A stretch of DNA of 64,000 bases from Bog-1198 sp963727045 (GCA_963727045.1 CAVSES010000002.1:62001-126000); one strand, 5' to 3'; positions 49,989 through 59,977 are shown, counted from the stretch's first letter. Made by a program: numbers and translations. The notes: generated from the sequence alone by a model not told the origin.

Positions 49989-50713
49989 CTGCGCCGCTGT
50001 GCCGATTGCCCACGCCTGCCCTGCACGGCGCTCAATATGCCGCGCATGATATTGAGCTCGTTGCGATCGAGCTGGGCGCGGTTGAACAGCCGCCGCAGGC
50101 GCTCCATCAGGTGTCCCGTGCGGTCCTCGAAATCGATCTCGTTCAGCACCTCGTGCAAGTGCCCGTAGAAATGCTCCACGTCGCCCGACGGGGCCAGCGG
50201 CAGTTCCAGCTGGGTGTGCGATTGCGGCTGCTCGCGAGACATGAAGACTTCGTAGGCCAGGAGCTGCACCGACATGGCCAGATTCAGCGAGCAATACTCG
50301 GGGTTGGCGGGAATGCGCACCAGCACGTTGCAATGGTTCAGATCCTCGGTGGCGAGGCCGTAGCGCTCGGAACCGAACAGCAGTGCGGCGCGGTTGCCCG
50401 CGGACAAACCGACGATTCGTCCGGCAACGTCGCGCGGAGTCGTGAATTCCCAATAATACGAACGTGGGCGGGAGGTCGTGCCCGCGATGAACGTGGCATC
50501 GCATATCGCCTCTTTGACGGTCGCGACGACTCGCGCGTTGGCCAGGATATCGTCGGCGCCCGCCGCCAGCGCATTCGATTCCGCATGCGGAAAGGAGCGC
50601 GGGCGCACCAGCACCAGGTCCGTCAATGCCATGTTTTTCATCGCACGCGCGACCGAACCTATGTTGCCAGGATGGCTGGGATCGATGAGGACGATGCGAA
50701 CGAGGTCCGTCAT
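49985..50713 (-). CDS. trmJ: tRNA (cytidine/uridine-2'-O)-methyltransferase TrmJ
   Basis: 242 residues of the SPOUT class: VRIVLIDPSHPGNIGSVARA at the start, ALLFGSERYGLATEDLNHC, and the knot segment NPEYCSLNLAMSVQLLAYE. It methylates the ribose at position 32 of certain tRNAs. It is divergent from suhB across 21 bp, as is common in gammaproteobacteria. Confidence 0.96.
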   Translation of the reverse strand: MTDLVRIVLIDPSHPGNIGSVARAMKNMALTDLVLVRPRSFPHAESNALAAGADDILANARVVATVKEAICDATFIAGTTSRPRSYYWEFTTPRDVAGRIVGLSAGNRAALLFGSERYGLATEDLNHCNVLVRIPANPEYCSLNLAMSVQLLAYEVFMSREQPQSHTQLELPLAPSGDVEHFYGHLHEVLNEIDFEDRTGHLMERLRRLFNRAQLDRNELNIMRGILSAVQGRRGQSAQRRR

Positions 50714-50734
50714 CCTGTTATTCTAGCGCCCCTT

Positions 50735-51529
50735 ATGCAGCCACTCCTCAATATCGCCATGCGTGCCGCCCGCCGCGCCGGTGATCTGATCGTGCGCAGC
50801 CTTTCGCGCCTCGATTCCCTGAAGATCGACACCAAGGGGCGCAACGATTTCGTCACGGACATCGACCGCAAGGCCGAAGCGGACATCATCGCCACCATCC
50901 GCCGCAGCCATCCGCAGCATGCGTTTCTCGCCGAGGAGAGCGGACGAGCGGGCGACAGTGAGTTCGTCTGGATCATCGACCCGCTCGACGGCACCACCAA
51001 TTTCCTGCACGGCTTCCCGACGTTCGCGGTCTCGATCGCGCTCGAACACAAGGGCAGGCTGCAGCACGCCGTCGTCTACGATCCCATGCGCCAGGAATTC
51101 TTCACCGCTTCGCGCGGCGACGGAGCGCAGCTCGAGGGCAGGAAGATCCGGGTGAGCAGCCAACGCACCCTGGAAGGCTCGTTGATCGGAACCGGATTTC
51201 CCTTCCGGGCGGGATCGCATATCGATGAATATCTCGCCATGCTCAAGGTCGTGATGAAGGCCGCCGCCGGAGTACGCCGGCCCGGCGCGGCGGCACTGGA
51301 TCTCGCATACGTGGCGGCCGGCCGCGTCGACGGATTTTGGGAGTTCGGCCTGTCGCCTTGGGATACGGCGGCCGGGACGCTGCTCATTCAGGAGGCCGGC
51401 GGCCGCGTCGGCACTCCCACGGGCGCCGAATATTCGCTCGGTCCCAATATCGTCGCAGGCAACCCGAAGGTCTATCAGGAGTTGCTCGACGCCCTGGGGC
51501 CGCTCACACCGGCTGCCCTGCGGGCTTAG
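50735..51529 (+). CDS. suhB: Inositol-1-monophosphatase / SuhB
   Basis: 264 residues from ATG 50735. Metal-binding motifs: LAEESGR, WIIDPLDGTTNFLHGFP and the C-terminal LSPWDTAAGTLLIQEAGG. Besides inositol phosphatase activity, SuhB acts in rRNA antitermination in E. coli. Its last 26 bp overlap the 3' end of the convergent permease gene. Confidence 0.96.
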   Translation: MQPLLNIAMRAARRAGDLIVRSLSRLDSLKIDTKGRNDFVTDIDRKAEADIIATIRRSHPQHAFLAEESGRAGDSEFVWIIDPLDGTTNFLHGFPTFAVSIALEHKGRLQHAVVYDPMRQEFFTASRGDGAQLEGRKIRVSSQRTLEGSLIGTGFPFRAGSHIDEYLAMLKVVMKAAAGVRRPGAAALDLAYVAAGRVDGFWEFGLSPWDTAAGTLLIQEAGGRVGTPTGAEYSLGPNIVAGNPKVYQELLDALGPLTPAALRA

Positions 51530-53021
51530 CGCCGCCCGACGGTGCTTCCGGCCGGCTCGACGGCGCCTGCGGCTCGCGCAGGCGGCTGTGCTTGTAGCCG
51601 TAGGCGAAATACAGCGCGATTCCGATGATGCTCCAGAGCAGAAGCCGTATCCACGTCGCGCCGGGCAGAAAACCCGCCATGACCGAACAGAAAAGCACGC
51701 CCATGGGCGCGGTGAACCAAACCCATTTGACCCTGAAAGGCCGGTTCAGATCAGGCCTCGTATAGCGCAGCACCAGCACGCCGAGACAAACCACGATGAA
51801 GGCGACGAGCGTGCCAATCGACACCAGCTCTCCGAGGATGCCGATCGGCAGCAGACCCGCAAACGTGCACGCCAGGACCCCGGTGATGAGGGTCGCGATG
51901 TGCGGAGTGCGGAATGTCGGATGTACGGATCCGAAGAGCTTGGGCAGCAGACCATCGTGCGACATGGTCAGCCAGATTCGCGCCTGCGGAATGATCATGG
52001 TGATGATCACGGAGGTGAGTCCGAACAGGGCGCCCCAGATGACCCAGGCCGAAAGCCACGTGAGCTGCGGATGCGACTCCAGAGCCACGGCCACCGGCGC
52101 GGCGTCATTGAGCTGCTTGAAGGGCACCAATCCCGTCATCACGCTCGACATGAGAATGTAGAGCACGGTGCAGATGGCGAGACTCCCCAGCATGCCGATC
52201 GGAATGCCGCGCTGTGGATTTTTTGCCTCCTGCGCCACGGTCGAGACGCCGTCGAAACCGATATAGGCGAAGAAAATGATGCCGGATGCCTGGATTATGC
52301 CGGTCCATCCGAACTCGCCGAAGGTGCCCGTGTTCTTCGGGATGTAGGGCACCCAATTGCCGGAATTCACGTAGACCGCGCCGAACACGATCACGGCCAG
52401 AACGATGCAGACTTTGATGGCGACGATGGTGGTATTGACGACCGCCGACTCCTTGATGCCCTTGTAGCACAGGGCGGTCACGGCGGCGACGATGGCAATC
52501 GCCGGAAGATTGACGAAAGCGCCCGTAGCATGGACGGAATAGCCCGCGCCGCCGTCGGCCGCGAGGGGCGCCGAACTCAGCCAATCCGGAATGAAGTTGA
52601 TGCCGTAATGATCCAGCAGCTTGATGAAGTAGCGGCTCCAGCCGACCGCCACGGTGGAGGCGGCCATCATGTACTCGAGAATCAGGTTCCATCCGACGAA
52701 CCACGCGACCCCCTCGCCGAGCGTGGCATAGCTGTAGGCATATGCGCTGCCCGCGACCGGCACCATGGCGGCGAATTCGGAATAGCACAGACCCGCGAAC
52801 ATGCAGCCGATGCCAGCAATGACGAAGGAGATGACGATTGCGGGTCCGGCGTGCTGGGCGGCCGCGAGCCCCGTCAACACGAATATGCCGGTGCCGATGA
52901 TGCCGCCGATGCCGAAGGCGATCAGCGCCGGGATGCCGAGCGCCCGCTTCAAGCTCTTGTCGGAGGCCTCCTTCTGATACGTGGCGATCGGCTTGGTTGC
53001 GAGTATCCCTTTTAAATTCAT
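51504..53021 (-). CDS. APC-superfamily amino acid permease (cationic amino acid transporter type)
   Basis: 505 residues from ATG 53021. Twelve or more membrane helices; LGIPALIAFGIGGIIGTGIF is the APC helix-1 signature, with GSAYAYSYATLGEGVAWFVG and FFAYIGFDGVSTVAQEAKNP typical of the CAT/YhdG group. It likely imports amino acids by proton symport. It stands alone between suhB and terC. The cytoplasmic tail is Pro/Arg-rich. Confidence 0.9.
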   Translation of the reverse strand: MNLKGILATKPIATYQKEASDKSLKRALGIPALIAFGIGGIIGTGIFVLTGLAAAQHAGPAIVISFVIAGIGCMFAGLCYSEFAAMVPVAGSAYAYSYATLGEGVAWFVGWNLILEYMMAASTVAVGWSRYFIKLLDHYGINFIPDWLSSAPLAADGGAGYSVHATGAFVNLPAIAIVAAVTALCYKGIKESAVVNTTIVAIKVCIVLAVIVFGAVYVNSGNWVPYIPKNTGTFGEFGWTGIIQASGIIFFAYIGFDGVSTVAQEAKNPQRGIPIGMLGSLAICTVLYILMSSVMTGLVPFKQLNDAAPVAVALESHPQLTWLSAWVIWGALFGLTSVIITMIIPQARIWLTMSHDGLLPKLFGSVHPTFRTPHIATLITGVLACTFAGLLPIGILGELVSIGTLVAFIVVCLGVLVLRYTRPDLNRPFRVKWVWFTAPMGVLFCSVMAGFLPGATWIRLLLWSIIGIALYFAYGYKHSRLREPQAPSSRPEAPSGGAKPAGQPV

Positions 53022-53130
53022 ATAGGCACCGCCTGCGGCCAAAGAGGACTTCGCGGACTGTAGCGGCTTTCCCGCGGCGCTACCAATCAATTTGACGGAC
53101 GCCAGCGCCGCCGCCTCAGGAAGGCCGCGC

Positions 53131-53841
53131 TCAATTCCGGGCGCGCCTTCGCAGGCGTATGTTGATCCATTCCACGGCGGCCGCGAACGCCATCGCAAAA
53201 TACAGATAGCCGTTGGGGATCTCCCAATCCAGGGACTGTGCGATCAGCGCCGCGCCCACCAGGACCAGGGACGCAAGCGCCAGCACCTTGATGGTCGGAT
53301 ACCGCTCGATGAAGCCGCCCACCGCGCGCGAGACCATCATCATCACCAAGACCGACGCGACGATGGCGGCGATCATCACGGCGATGTGCTTCGAAAGGCC
53401 CACTGCCGTGAATACCGAATCGAGCGAAAACACGATGTCGATGATGCCGATCTGCAGAATGATCATCCAGAAGCCGCTCAATGCGCCGGGTTTGCGGTTC
53501 GCCTCCCTGCCCCGCAGCATGTCGCGGATCTCCAAGGGGCTCTTTACCAGCAAGAACAGGCCGCCGCCGAACAGGATCAGATCGCGGCCGGATATTTCGT
53601 TGCCGAGCACGGTGAAGAGCGTACTGCGCAGAGTCGCGAGCCAGGTGATCGAATACAGCAGGGCGATCCGGGTCAGCATCGCGAACGACAGTCCCAAAAA
53701 TCGCGCGCTTCGGCGGCGCCCGCTCGGCAGCCGGTCGACCAGAATCGAAAGAAAGATGATGTTGTCGATCCCGAGGACGATTTCCAGCACGGTCAGCGTC
53801 AGGAACGACAGCCAAACCTGCGGATCGGAGAGAAGATCCAT
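53131..53841 (-). CDS. TerC-family integral membrane protein
   Basis: 236 residues with about seven membrane helices. The acidic membrane motifs LEIVLGIDNIIFLSILV and IIDIVFSLDSVFTAVG are diagnostic. TerC/Alx/YkoY proteins export Mn2+ or support metal loading of exported enzymes. It lies 12 bp downstream of secF in the same direction, so it may be the last gene of the sec operon; a link to metallation of secreted proteins is possible. Confidence 0.92.
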   Translation of the reverse strand: MDLLSDPQVWLSFLTLTVLEIVLGIDNIIFLSILVDRLPSGRRRSARFLGLSFAMLTRIALLYSITWLATLRSTLFTVLGNEISGRDLILFGGGLFLLVKSPLEIRDMLRGREANRKPGALSGFWMIILQIGIIDIVFSLDSVFTAVGLSKHIAVMIAAIVASVLVMMMVSRAVGGFIERYPTIKVLALASLVLVGAALIAQSLDWEIPNGYLYFAMAFAAAVEWINIRLRRRARN

Positions 53842-53853
53842 CGGAGCACGCCG

Positions 53854-54792
53854 CTAGGGCAAGCCGTCGATTTCCTCGGGCTTCGTGAGCTTGCGCTCCA
53901 ACAAGTCGTCGGTGCGCAATCCGAAGTCCAGGGCAAGCGCCGCGGAGATGTAGATCGACGAATAGGTGCCCGCGAGTATGCCGATGACCAACGCCGCCGA
54001 AAACGCGTGCAGAGTCTCCCCGCCGAAAAACAGCAGCGCCAGAACCACCAGCAAGGTCACCAACTTGGTCATCAAGGTTCGCGACAGGGTTTGGTTGATG
54101 GATTCGTCGATCACCTGCGCGATGCTGAGTTTGCGCGCGGTACGGGCGCGCTCCCGGATGCGGTCGAATACGATGACGGTGTCGTTCAGCGAGTAGCCGA
54201 TCACCGCCAGGATCGCGGCAATGGCCGTCAGGTCAAAGGTCATCTGTGTGAGCGCGAAAAAACCGATCACGCAGATGGGATCGTGCAGGACGGCCAGGAT
54301 CGCACCGCACGCAAGCTTGAGCGTGAAGCGGAACAGCACGTAGATCAGGATCAATACCAAGGTGGCAAACAGCGCCCAGCCGCCCTTGACGAAGAGTTCC
54401 TGTCCGACCTGGGGACCCACCACCTCCGTGCTCTGCAGCTTCACCCCGCTTTGCACCGCCTCGAAGATCTCCAGGATCTTCGCACCGATCTGTTCGCCCT
54501 TGACGTTCGGGTCGGGCGGCAGGCGAACCAGAATGTCCCGCGAGCTGCCGAAGGCCTGGACTTGTGCGTTGGCCACCCCCGCCTTGACCAGGGCAGTCCG
54601 CAGCGCCTCGATGTTCGGCGCCTGGGCGAAGTTGGTCTCAACGGTCACGCCGCCGGTGAAGTCGACGCCGAGATTCAAACCGCGCAACGCCACCAGTCCG
54701 ATCGAGGCGAGGATGAGAACGGCCGACAACCCATACCACACCTTGCGGGTGTTCATGAAGGGGAAGCGCGTCACCTTGTGAAAGAATTCCAT
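53854..54792 (-). CDS. secF: Protein translocase subunit SecF
   Basis: 312 residues. Six membrane helices; GLNLGVDFTGGVTVE after helix 1, IGYSLNDTVIVFDRIRERAR and INQTLSRTLMTKLVTLLVVL are the SecF/SecD-type signatures. With SecD it uses proton flow to pull proteins across the membrane. Confidence 0.96.
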   Translation of the reverse strand: MEFFHKVTRFPFMNTRKVWYGLSAVLILASIGLVALRGLNLGVDFTGGVTVETNFAQAPNIEALRTALVKAGVANAQVQAFGSSRDILVRLPPDPNVKGEQIGAKILEIFEAVQSGVKLQSTEVVGPQVGQELFVKGGWALFATLVLILIYVLFRFTLKLACGAILAVLHDPICVIGFFALTQMTFDLTAIAAILAVIGYSLNDTVIVFDRIRERARTARKLSIAQVIDESINQTLSRTLMTKLVTLLVVLALLFFGGETLHAFSAALVIGILAGTYSSIYISAALALDFGLRTDDLLERKLTKPEEIDGLP

Positions 54793-54819
54793 GTATGAAC
54801 CTCGGACCGATCCTGCCGA

Positions 54820-56670
54820 CTAAATCGACAGGCGATCGACCTTGCGTTTTCCGCCGTAAATGATCTGCACCAGTGCGCGGCTGCCCATCAGGGCCGTGAA
54901 CATCGACGTGCCGATTCCGAGCATCAGAACCACGGCGAAGCCGCGCACCGCGCCGGCGCCGAACAGCCACAACACGAGGCCCGCGATGAAGGCGGTGATG
55001 TTCGAATCGAAGATCGCGGAGAAGGCACGGTCAAACCCGGCGGTTATCGCCGCACGCGGCGAGACGCCGTTGCGCAATTCCTCGCGTATGCGCTCGTAGA
55101 TCAGGATATTGGCGTCAACGGCCATGCCGACGGTGAGCACGACCGCCGCGATTCCCGGCAACGTGAGGGCCGCCCCCAGCAGGGACAACAGGGCGGTGAG
55201 CAGCACCACGTTGACCGCAAGAGTGATGTCCGCGATCACGCCGAACACCTTGTAATAGATCGCCATGAATATGAAGGCCGCCAGCATGCCGAACACCATG
55301 GCGTTCACGCCCTTGTCGATGTTGTCCTGGCCCAGGCTCGGACCGACGGCGCGCTCTTCCACGGGAGACAGCGGCGCCGCCAGGCCGCCCGCGCGCAGCA
55401 GCAGCGCGAGTTCGCGCCCCTCGATCGGATTGACGCCGGTGATCTGGAAATTGTTGCTGAACACGCCTCGAATGGTCGCGCGGTTGATGACCTCTTCGGT
55501 GGTGCGGTCGACGACCACGCCTTCGGCGTTCTTTTCGCGCGAACGGTCGATGAACACCACGGCCATCAAGTGACCGAGATTCTCCTGCGTGTTCTTCAGC
55601 ATCTTCGCGGCGCCCCGGCTGTCCAGGCTCACCGACACCGCAGCGCCTTCCTGCGTGTTCGGCTGGAACGAGGCATCCGTCAGTTGGTCGCCGGTGACCA
55701 CCACTTCCCGCTTCAGCAGCACGGGCTGCTTTTCGCGCGTGTAGTAGAGCTTCGAACCCAGCGGCACGCGCCCTGCGGCCGCTTCCAGCGGATTGTTGGT
55801 CTCGTCGACCATGCGGAACTCCAGGGTCGCCGTCTTGCCCAGGATCTTCTTGACCTCTGCCGAGTTCTGCAGCCCGGGCAATTGAATGGCAATGCGGTCC
55901 ACGCCCTGGCGGGCTACCTGCGGCTCCGATACGGCGAGTTCAGGACTGTTCAAGCGATTGCGCAGGATCACGATGTTCTGCTGAACGGCGTAATCCTGGC
56001 GCTCCTTGATCTCCTGGGGCGCGAGTTTGAGCTCGAGCGCGGGGGCGCCGTCGACCGTCATCTCGGCCAGATTCAAATTTCGGCTGTCCGCGAGAATTGC
56101 CGTCTTCCCCTTGGCCATGCTGTCGGCGTCGCGAAACAGGACGCGCACGCGAAAGGCGGGATAGTCGACGGCGACGTCCTGATAGGGCACGCGTGCATTT
56201 CGGAGCGACGCGCGAAAATCTTGCTCGTGCCGGTCGAGCAGCTGCTTGACGGCGCCCTGCACGTCGACCTGATAGACGAGATATACGCCACCGCGAAGGT
56301 CGAGGCCGAGTTTCAGGGGACTCAAGCCCAGATTGCGCATCCATTCAGGGACGCGCGACGCCTGCGAGAGCGCGATGGTGAATTGATTCGGACTCGCTTC
56401 GGCGATCAAATCCCGCGCTTTCAACTGATCCTGTTTGCTTCGGAAGCGCAGCGTGAGGCGTCCCTGGTCGAGGAAGGAGCCCGTGGGCGTGACGCCCTTG
56501 TCCTTGAGTACCTGCTCGACCCGGGTCCGATCGCCTTCGATCACGGCGGCCCGGTCGCGGGCGAGTTGCAGCGCATTTTCCTCGCCGAACAAATTGGGCA
56601 GCGCCAGGAATATTCCCAGAGCCAAAACGACCGCGACCAGCACGATCTTCCAGCGCGGGTACGCGATCAT
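54820..56670 (-). CDS. secD: Protein translocase subunit SecD
   Basis: 616 residues. Helix 1 (IVLVAVVLALGIFLAL) is followed by the large P1 periplasmic domain with LGLDLRGGVYLVYQVD, then GREIALLLRAGG-like sequence (GRELALLLRAGGLAAPL) and five C-terminal helices with GMAVDANILIYERIREELR. Its start overlaps the yajC stop by 4 bp. Confidence 0.96.
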   Translation of the reverse strand: MIAYPRWKIVLVAVVLALGIFLALPNLFGEENALQLARDRAAVIEGDRTRVEQVLKDKGVTPTGSFLDQGRLTLRFRSKQDQLKARDLIAEASPNQFTIALSQASRVPEWMRNLGLSPLKLGLDLRGGVYLVYQVDVQGAVKQLLDRHEQDFRASLRNARVPYQDVAVDYPAFRVRVLFRDADSMAKGKTAILADSRNLNLAEMTVDGAPALELKLAPQEIKERQDYAVQQNIVILRNRLNSPELAVSEPQVARQGVDRIAIQLPGLQNSAEVKKILGKTATLEFRMVDETNNPLEAAAGRVPLGSKLYYTREKQPVLLKREVVVTGDQLTDASFQPNTQEGAAVSVSLDSRGAAKMLKNTQENLGHLMAVVFIDRSREKNAEGVVVDRTTEEVINRATIRGVFSNNFQITGVNPIEGRELALLLRAGGLAAPLSPVEERAVGPSLGQDNIDKGVNAMVFGMLAAFIFMAIYYKVFGVIADITLAVNVVLLTALLSLLGAALTLPGIAAVVLTVGMAVDANILIYERIREELRNGVSPRAAITAGFDRAFSAIFDSNITAFIAGLVLWLFGAGAVRGFAVVLMLGIGTSMFTALMGSRALVQIIYGGKRKVDRLSI

Positions 56671-56999
56671 GCGCTCTTGACCGTGCCCTTGGGCAGGACC
56701 TGCGCAACTTGGAACTTCTGCAGCTTCACGTTCACGCCGCTGGCGATTTCCAGCGTCAGGAACTGCTCGCCGACCTCGGTCACCTTGCCGAGAATGCCGC
56801 CGGTGGTCGCCACCTCATCCCCCACGGCGACCTTGGAGAGCATCTCGCGCTGTTCCTTGGCGCGCTTGTTTTGCGGCCTGATCAGCAGAAAGTAAAACAC
56901 GACCAAGAGCAGTACGGGCAGCAGCAAGGCACTCAGCATGCTCTGCCCGCCGCCCGCGCCGGCCGCTTGCGCATTTGCCGTATTAATGAAGAAATCCAT
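56667..56999 (-). CDS. yajC: Sec translocase accessory protein YajC
   Basis: 110 residues from ATG 56999. One membrane helix (LLLPVLLLVVFYFLLIRPQ), the conserved RPQNKRAKE turn and a small beta domain (VGDEVATTGGILGKVTEV). It associates with SecDF. It lies 73 bp after tgt. Confidence 0.95.
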   Translation of the reverse strand: MDFFINTANAQAAGAGGGQSMLSALLLPVLLLVVFYFLLIRPQNKRAKEQREMLSKVAVGDEVATTGGILGKVTEVGEQFLTLEIASGVNVKLQKFQVAQVLPKGTVKSA

Positions 57000-57072
57000 A
57001 GTGTTACACTCGTTTTTTGCAGCGGACGCCACGACACAAAGCCGGGTATTGTACAGCAGCCCACGCCCAAAC

Positions 57073-58188
57073 TTAACGCGGGCTTGCGGATGCCTTCAAT
57101 GCATAGAACTCGGCGGCGTAGGCCTCGAACCGCCCCGCCTCGATCGCCGCCCGAATCTCCCTCATCAAGCGCAGATAGAAGTGCAGATTATGAACGGTGT
57201 TGAGGTGTGCGCCCAATATTTCGCCGCATTTGTCCAAATGCCGCAGATAGCTGCGGCTGAAGTTCCGGCACGTGTAGCAGGCGCACCCCTCCTCGATCGG
57301 CCCGGTGTCCTTGTGATGAACGGCGTTGCGAATGTTGACGACGCCCGTTCGCGTGAACAGATGGGCATTGCGCGCGTGGCGGGTCGGCATGACACAATCG
57401 AACATGTCGATGCCGCGCCGCACGGCTTCGATGATGTCCTCGGGCCGTCCCACGCCCATCAGATAGCGCGGCTTGCCCGGCGGCATGTCGGGCAACAGCT
57501 GATCGAGAACCCGGTCGCGCTCCGCGACGCTCTCTCCGACCGCGAGGCCTCCGACCGCGAGGCCCGCAAAGCCGGCTTCCTCGAGGGCGGCCAGGGATGC
57601 CGACCGCAGGTGCGGGTAGATGCCGCCCTGCACGATGCCGAAAAGGGTGCCGGGCGGATCCGCACGGTAGTACTCGCGAAAGCCGCGCGTCGCCCAGCGC
57701 ATCGACAATTCCATCGAAGCGCGCGCTTCGGCCTCGGTGGCGGGGTATGGCGTGCACTCGTCGAAGCTCATCGCGATGTCGGAGCCCAGGATGCGTTGAA
57801 TGCGCATCGATTCCTCGGGCGAGAGGAACACCTCGGCGCCGTCGACCGGCGAGCGGAAATGCGCGCCTGCTTCCGTGATCTTGCGCATTTCCGCCAAACT
57901 CCACACTTGAAAGCCGCCCGAATCGGTGAGGATCGGCCGCTGCCAATTCATGAAGCGGTGCAGCCCTCGATGCGCCTCGATGACATCGAGGCCGGGCCGC
58001 AGGTAGAGATGAAAGGTGTTGCCGAGCACGATTTCCGCGCCGATCGCCTCCAGATCCTCCGGCGTCATCGCCTTCACCGTGCCGTAAGTGCCGACCGGCA
58101 TGAAGGCCGGCGTCTCCACCGTGCCCCGCGGGAATTCCAGACGGCCGCGCCGCGCCGCGCCGTCGCGCGCCAGCAGTTCAAACCGCAT
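57073..58188 (-). CDS. tgt: Queuine tRNA-ribosyltransferase
   Basis: 371 residues. DSGGFQVWSL and MFDCVMPTRHARN hold the catalytic aspartates; zinc is bound by CACYTC and the following HL. It swaps guanine 34 for preQ1 in tRNAs with GUN anticodons. It overlaps queA by 11 bp, the next enzyme in queuosine synthesis. Confidence 0.97.
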   Translation of the reverse strand: MRFELLARDGAARRGRLEFPRGTVETPAFMPVGTYGTVKAMTPEDLEAIGAEIVLGNTFHLYLRPGLDVIEAHRGLHRFMNWQRPILTDSGGFQVWSLAEMRKITEAGAHFRSPVDGAEVFLSPEESMRIQRILGSDIAMSFDECTPYPATEAEARASMELSMRWATRGFREYYRADPPGTLFGIVQGGIYPHLRSASLAALEEAGFAGLAVGGLAVGESVAERDRVLDQLLPDMPPGKPRYLMGVGRPEDIIEAVRRGIDMFDCVMPTRHARNAHLFTRTGVVNIRNAVHHKDTGPIEEGCACYTCRNFSRSYLRHLDKCGEILGAHLNTVHNLHFYLRLMREIRAAIEAGRFEAYAAEFYALKASASPR

Positions 58189-59269
58189 CGGTCCCAGGTC
58201 CGGGCGCCGCGCGTGTCAACGCGGAGCTGTGGGGCGTCAAGAACATTGCATCACCGTAGCTGAAAAAACGATAGCGCGCCCGTACCGCGTGATCGTAGGC
58301 GGCAAGCAACGCTTCGCGCCCCACAAAAGCCGAACACAGCATGAGAAGCGTCGACTCCGGCAGGTGAAAATTGGTGATCATGGCATCGACTGCGCGAAAT
58401 CTGTGGCCCGGCCTGATGAAGATGCGCGTGGCGCCCCGATAGGCAGCAATGCAGCCACCGGCCCCTCCGGCATCCCGCGCAATACCTGCCGCGGTTTCCA
58501 AACTTCTCACGACGGTGGTGCCCACGGCAATGATGCGCCCACCCGCCGCGCGTGCTTCATTGATCGCATCGCACGTGGCCTCGGGTACCGTCACGTGCTC
58601 CTCGTGCATCTCGTGCCGTTCGATGTCATCGACGCGCACGGGTTGGAACGTCCCCGCACCCACGTGCAGGGTGACGAAGGCGTGGCGTACTTGACGCTCG
58701 GCAAGCGCGGAGAACGTGTCGGCGTCGAAGTGAAGACCGGCGGTGGGCGCCGCGACGGCACCCGGAATGTTCGCGTAGACGGTCTGATAGCGCTCCCGAT
58801 CCGCGCCGTCGGCTTTGCGCACGATGTAGGGCGGCAGGGGCACTTCGCCGTGCGCCTCGAAAAAAGCTTCGACGGCGCACGAGAACCGCAGGCGATACAG
58901 ATCACCCTGTCTGCCCAGCATGCGCGCCGTATGACCCCCTGACAGCTTCACGACCGCATCCGCCCGGAGCCCCTTGCTGGCTCGAAGGTGCGCGAGCGCG
59001 GTGTCGTGCGTAAGCGCGCGCTCGAGCAGAATCTCCACCCGCCCGCCGCTCTCCTTGACACCGAACACCCGTGCCGGAATTACCCGCGTATCGTTGAAAA
59101 CCAGCAAGTCCCGAGCGCTCAGCAACGAGGGAAGGTCGCAAAATCGAAGGTCTTGCCGCGACCCTGAGGCGCCGTCCAGCAACAGCATCCGGCTGGCGGA
59201 GCGCGCCGCACTCGGCCTCTGAGCAATGAGTTCGGGGGGAAGATCGAAGTGAAAGTCCGTGCGCCGCAT
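58178..59269 (-). CDS. queA: S-adenosylmethionine:tRNA ribosyltransferase-isomerase
   Basis: 363 residues. FDLPPELIAQRP at the start, FNDTRVIPARVFG, PTAGLHFDADTFSAL and NFHLPESTLLMLCSAF are family signatures. It adds the cyclopentane ring from SAM to preQ1-tRNA. It heads the queA-tgt-yajC-secD-secF series. Confidence 0.97.
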   Translation of the reverse strand: MRRTDFHFDLPPELIAQRPSAARSASRMLLLDGASGSRQDLRFCDLPSLLSARDLLVFNDTRVIPARVFGVKESGGRVEILLERALTHDTALAHLRASKGLRADAVVKLSGGHTARMLGRQGDLYRLRFSCAVEAFFEAHGEVPLPPYIVRKADGADRERYQTVYANIPGAVAAPTAGLHFDADTFSALAERQVRHAFVTLHVGAGTFQPVRVDDIERHEMHEEHVTVPEATCDAINEARAAGGRIIAVGTTVVRSLETAAGIARDAGGAGGCIAAYRGATRIFIRPGHRFRAVDAMITNFHLPESTLLMLCSAFVGREALLAAYDHAVRARYRFFSYGDAMFLTPHSSALTRAAPGPGTDAV

Positions 59270-59325
59270 TTGTGTTTAAGCATTCTACCAAGAGCGCCAA
59301 TCGCATATACTGCCCGGTCTGGCAT

Positions 59326-59412
59326 GCCCGGATGGCGGAACTGGTAGACGCGCCGGACTCAAAATCCGGTGGTGGTGACACCGTGTGGGTTCGATTCCCT
59401 CTCCGGGCACCA
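59326..59412 (+). tRNA. tRNA-Leu (anticodon CAA)
   Basis: The 87-nt sequence folds as a cloverleaf: acceptor GCCCGGA/TCCGGGC, anticodon stem CCGGA/TCCGG with loop CTCAAAA (anticodon CAA), a long variable arm typical of type II leucine tRNAs, T-loop GTTCGATTC, and an encoded CCA end. It decodes UUG. It lies divergent from queA, just before the NUDIX gene. Confidence 0.95.
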
Positions 59413-59434
59413 GAATTTTATTTATGGACGTGCT

Positions 59435-59977
59435 TTGAATTTCTGCAGCAACTGCGCTTCACCGGTCGAATACAAGGTTCCCGCCGGGGACCATTTTTCG
59501 CGCTTCGTTTGCACCAGCTGCGGCATGGTCCACTACAAGAATCCACTGCTGGTTCTGGGCTGCGTACCGGAATGGCAGAGCAAGATCCTGCTCTGCCGCC
59601 GCGCGATCGAACCACGCCTGGGGTTTTGGACGGTGCCCGCCGGTTTCATGGAAAACGGCGAAACCCTGCAGGCCGCGGCGGCCCGGGAGTGCTATGAAGA
59701 GGCGCTGGCGCGGGTCGAAATCGGCTCGCTGTTGGCCGTCGCGAGCGTGACGGGCGCGAGCCAGGTGCACGTCATGTTCCGGGCCAAGCTGCTTCAGCCC
59801 GAATTCGCCCCAGGACCGGAAAGTCTGGAGGTTTGCTTGTACGACGAAGCCGACATCCCGTGGTCGGAGCTGGCGTTTCCAAGCGGCGAATTCACATTGC
59901 GCAAGTACTTCGAGGATCGCTCTGCGGGACGCGAGGATCATCATTTCGTCGAATTGAGCCGCCGCCTGAAATCCTGA
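59435..59977 (+). CDS. Zinc-ribbon NUDIX hydrolase
   Basis: 180 residues from TTG 59435, chosen because it starts at the zinc ribbon (NFCSNCASPVEYK ... CTSCGMVHYKN) and the frame upstream runs into the tRNA gene. The NUDIX box GFMENGETLQAAAARECYEE follows G-x5-E-x7-RE-x2-EE. This NADH-pyrophosphatase-like architecture hydrolyses nucleoside diphosphate derivatives; exact substrate unknown. The ribosome-binding site is weak. Confidence 0.88.
   Translation: MNFCSNCASPVEYKVPAGDHFSRFVCTSCGMVHYKNPLLVLGCVPEWQSKILLCRRAIEPRLGFWTVPAGFMENGETLQAAAARECYEEALARVEIGSLLAVASVTGASQVHVMFRAKLLQPEFAPGPESLEVCLYDEADIPWSELAFPSGEFTLRKYFEDRSAGREDHHFVELSRRLKS

Noticed and set aside
51588..56895. Long plus-strand frames opposite the APC permease, terC, secF and secD
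   Set aside because: All lie exactly over conserved minus-strand genes and give charged low-complexity proteins.
59326..59412. tRNA-Leu as a second island attachment site
   Set aside because: No partial copy of the tRNA 3' end was found and neighbouring genes are core.
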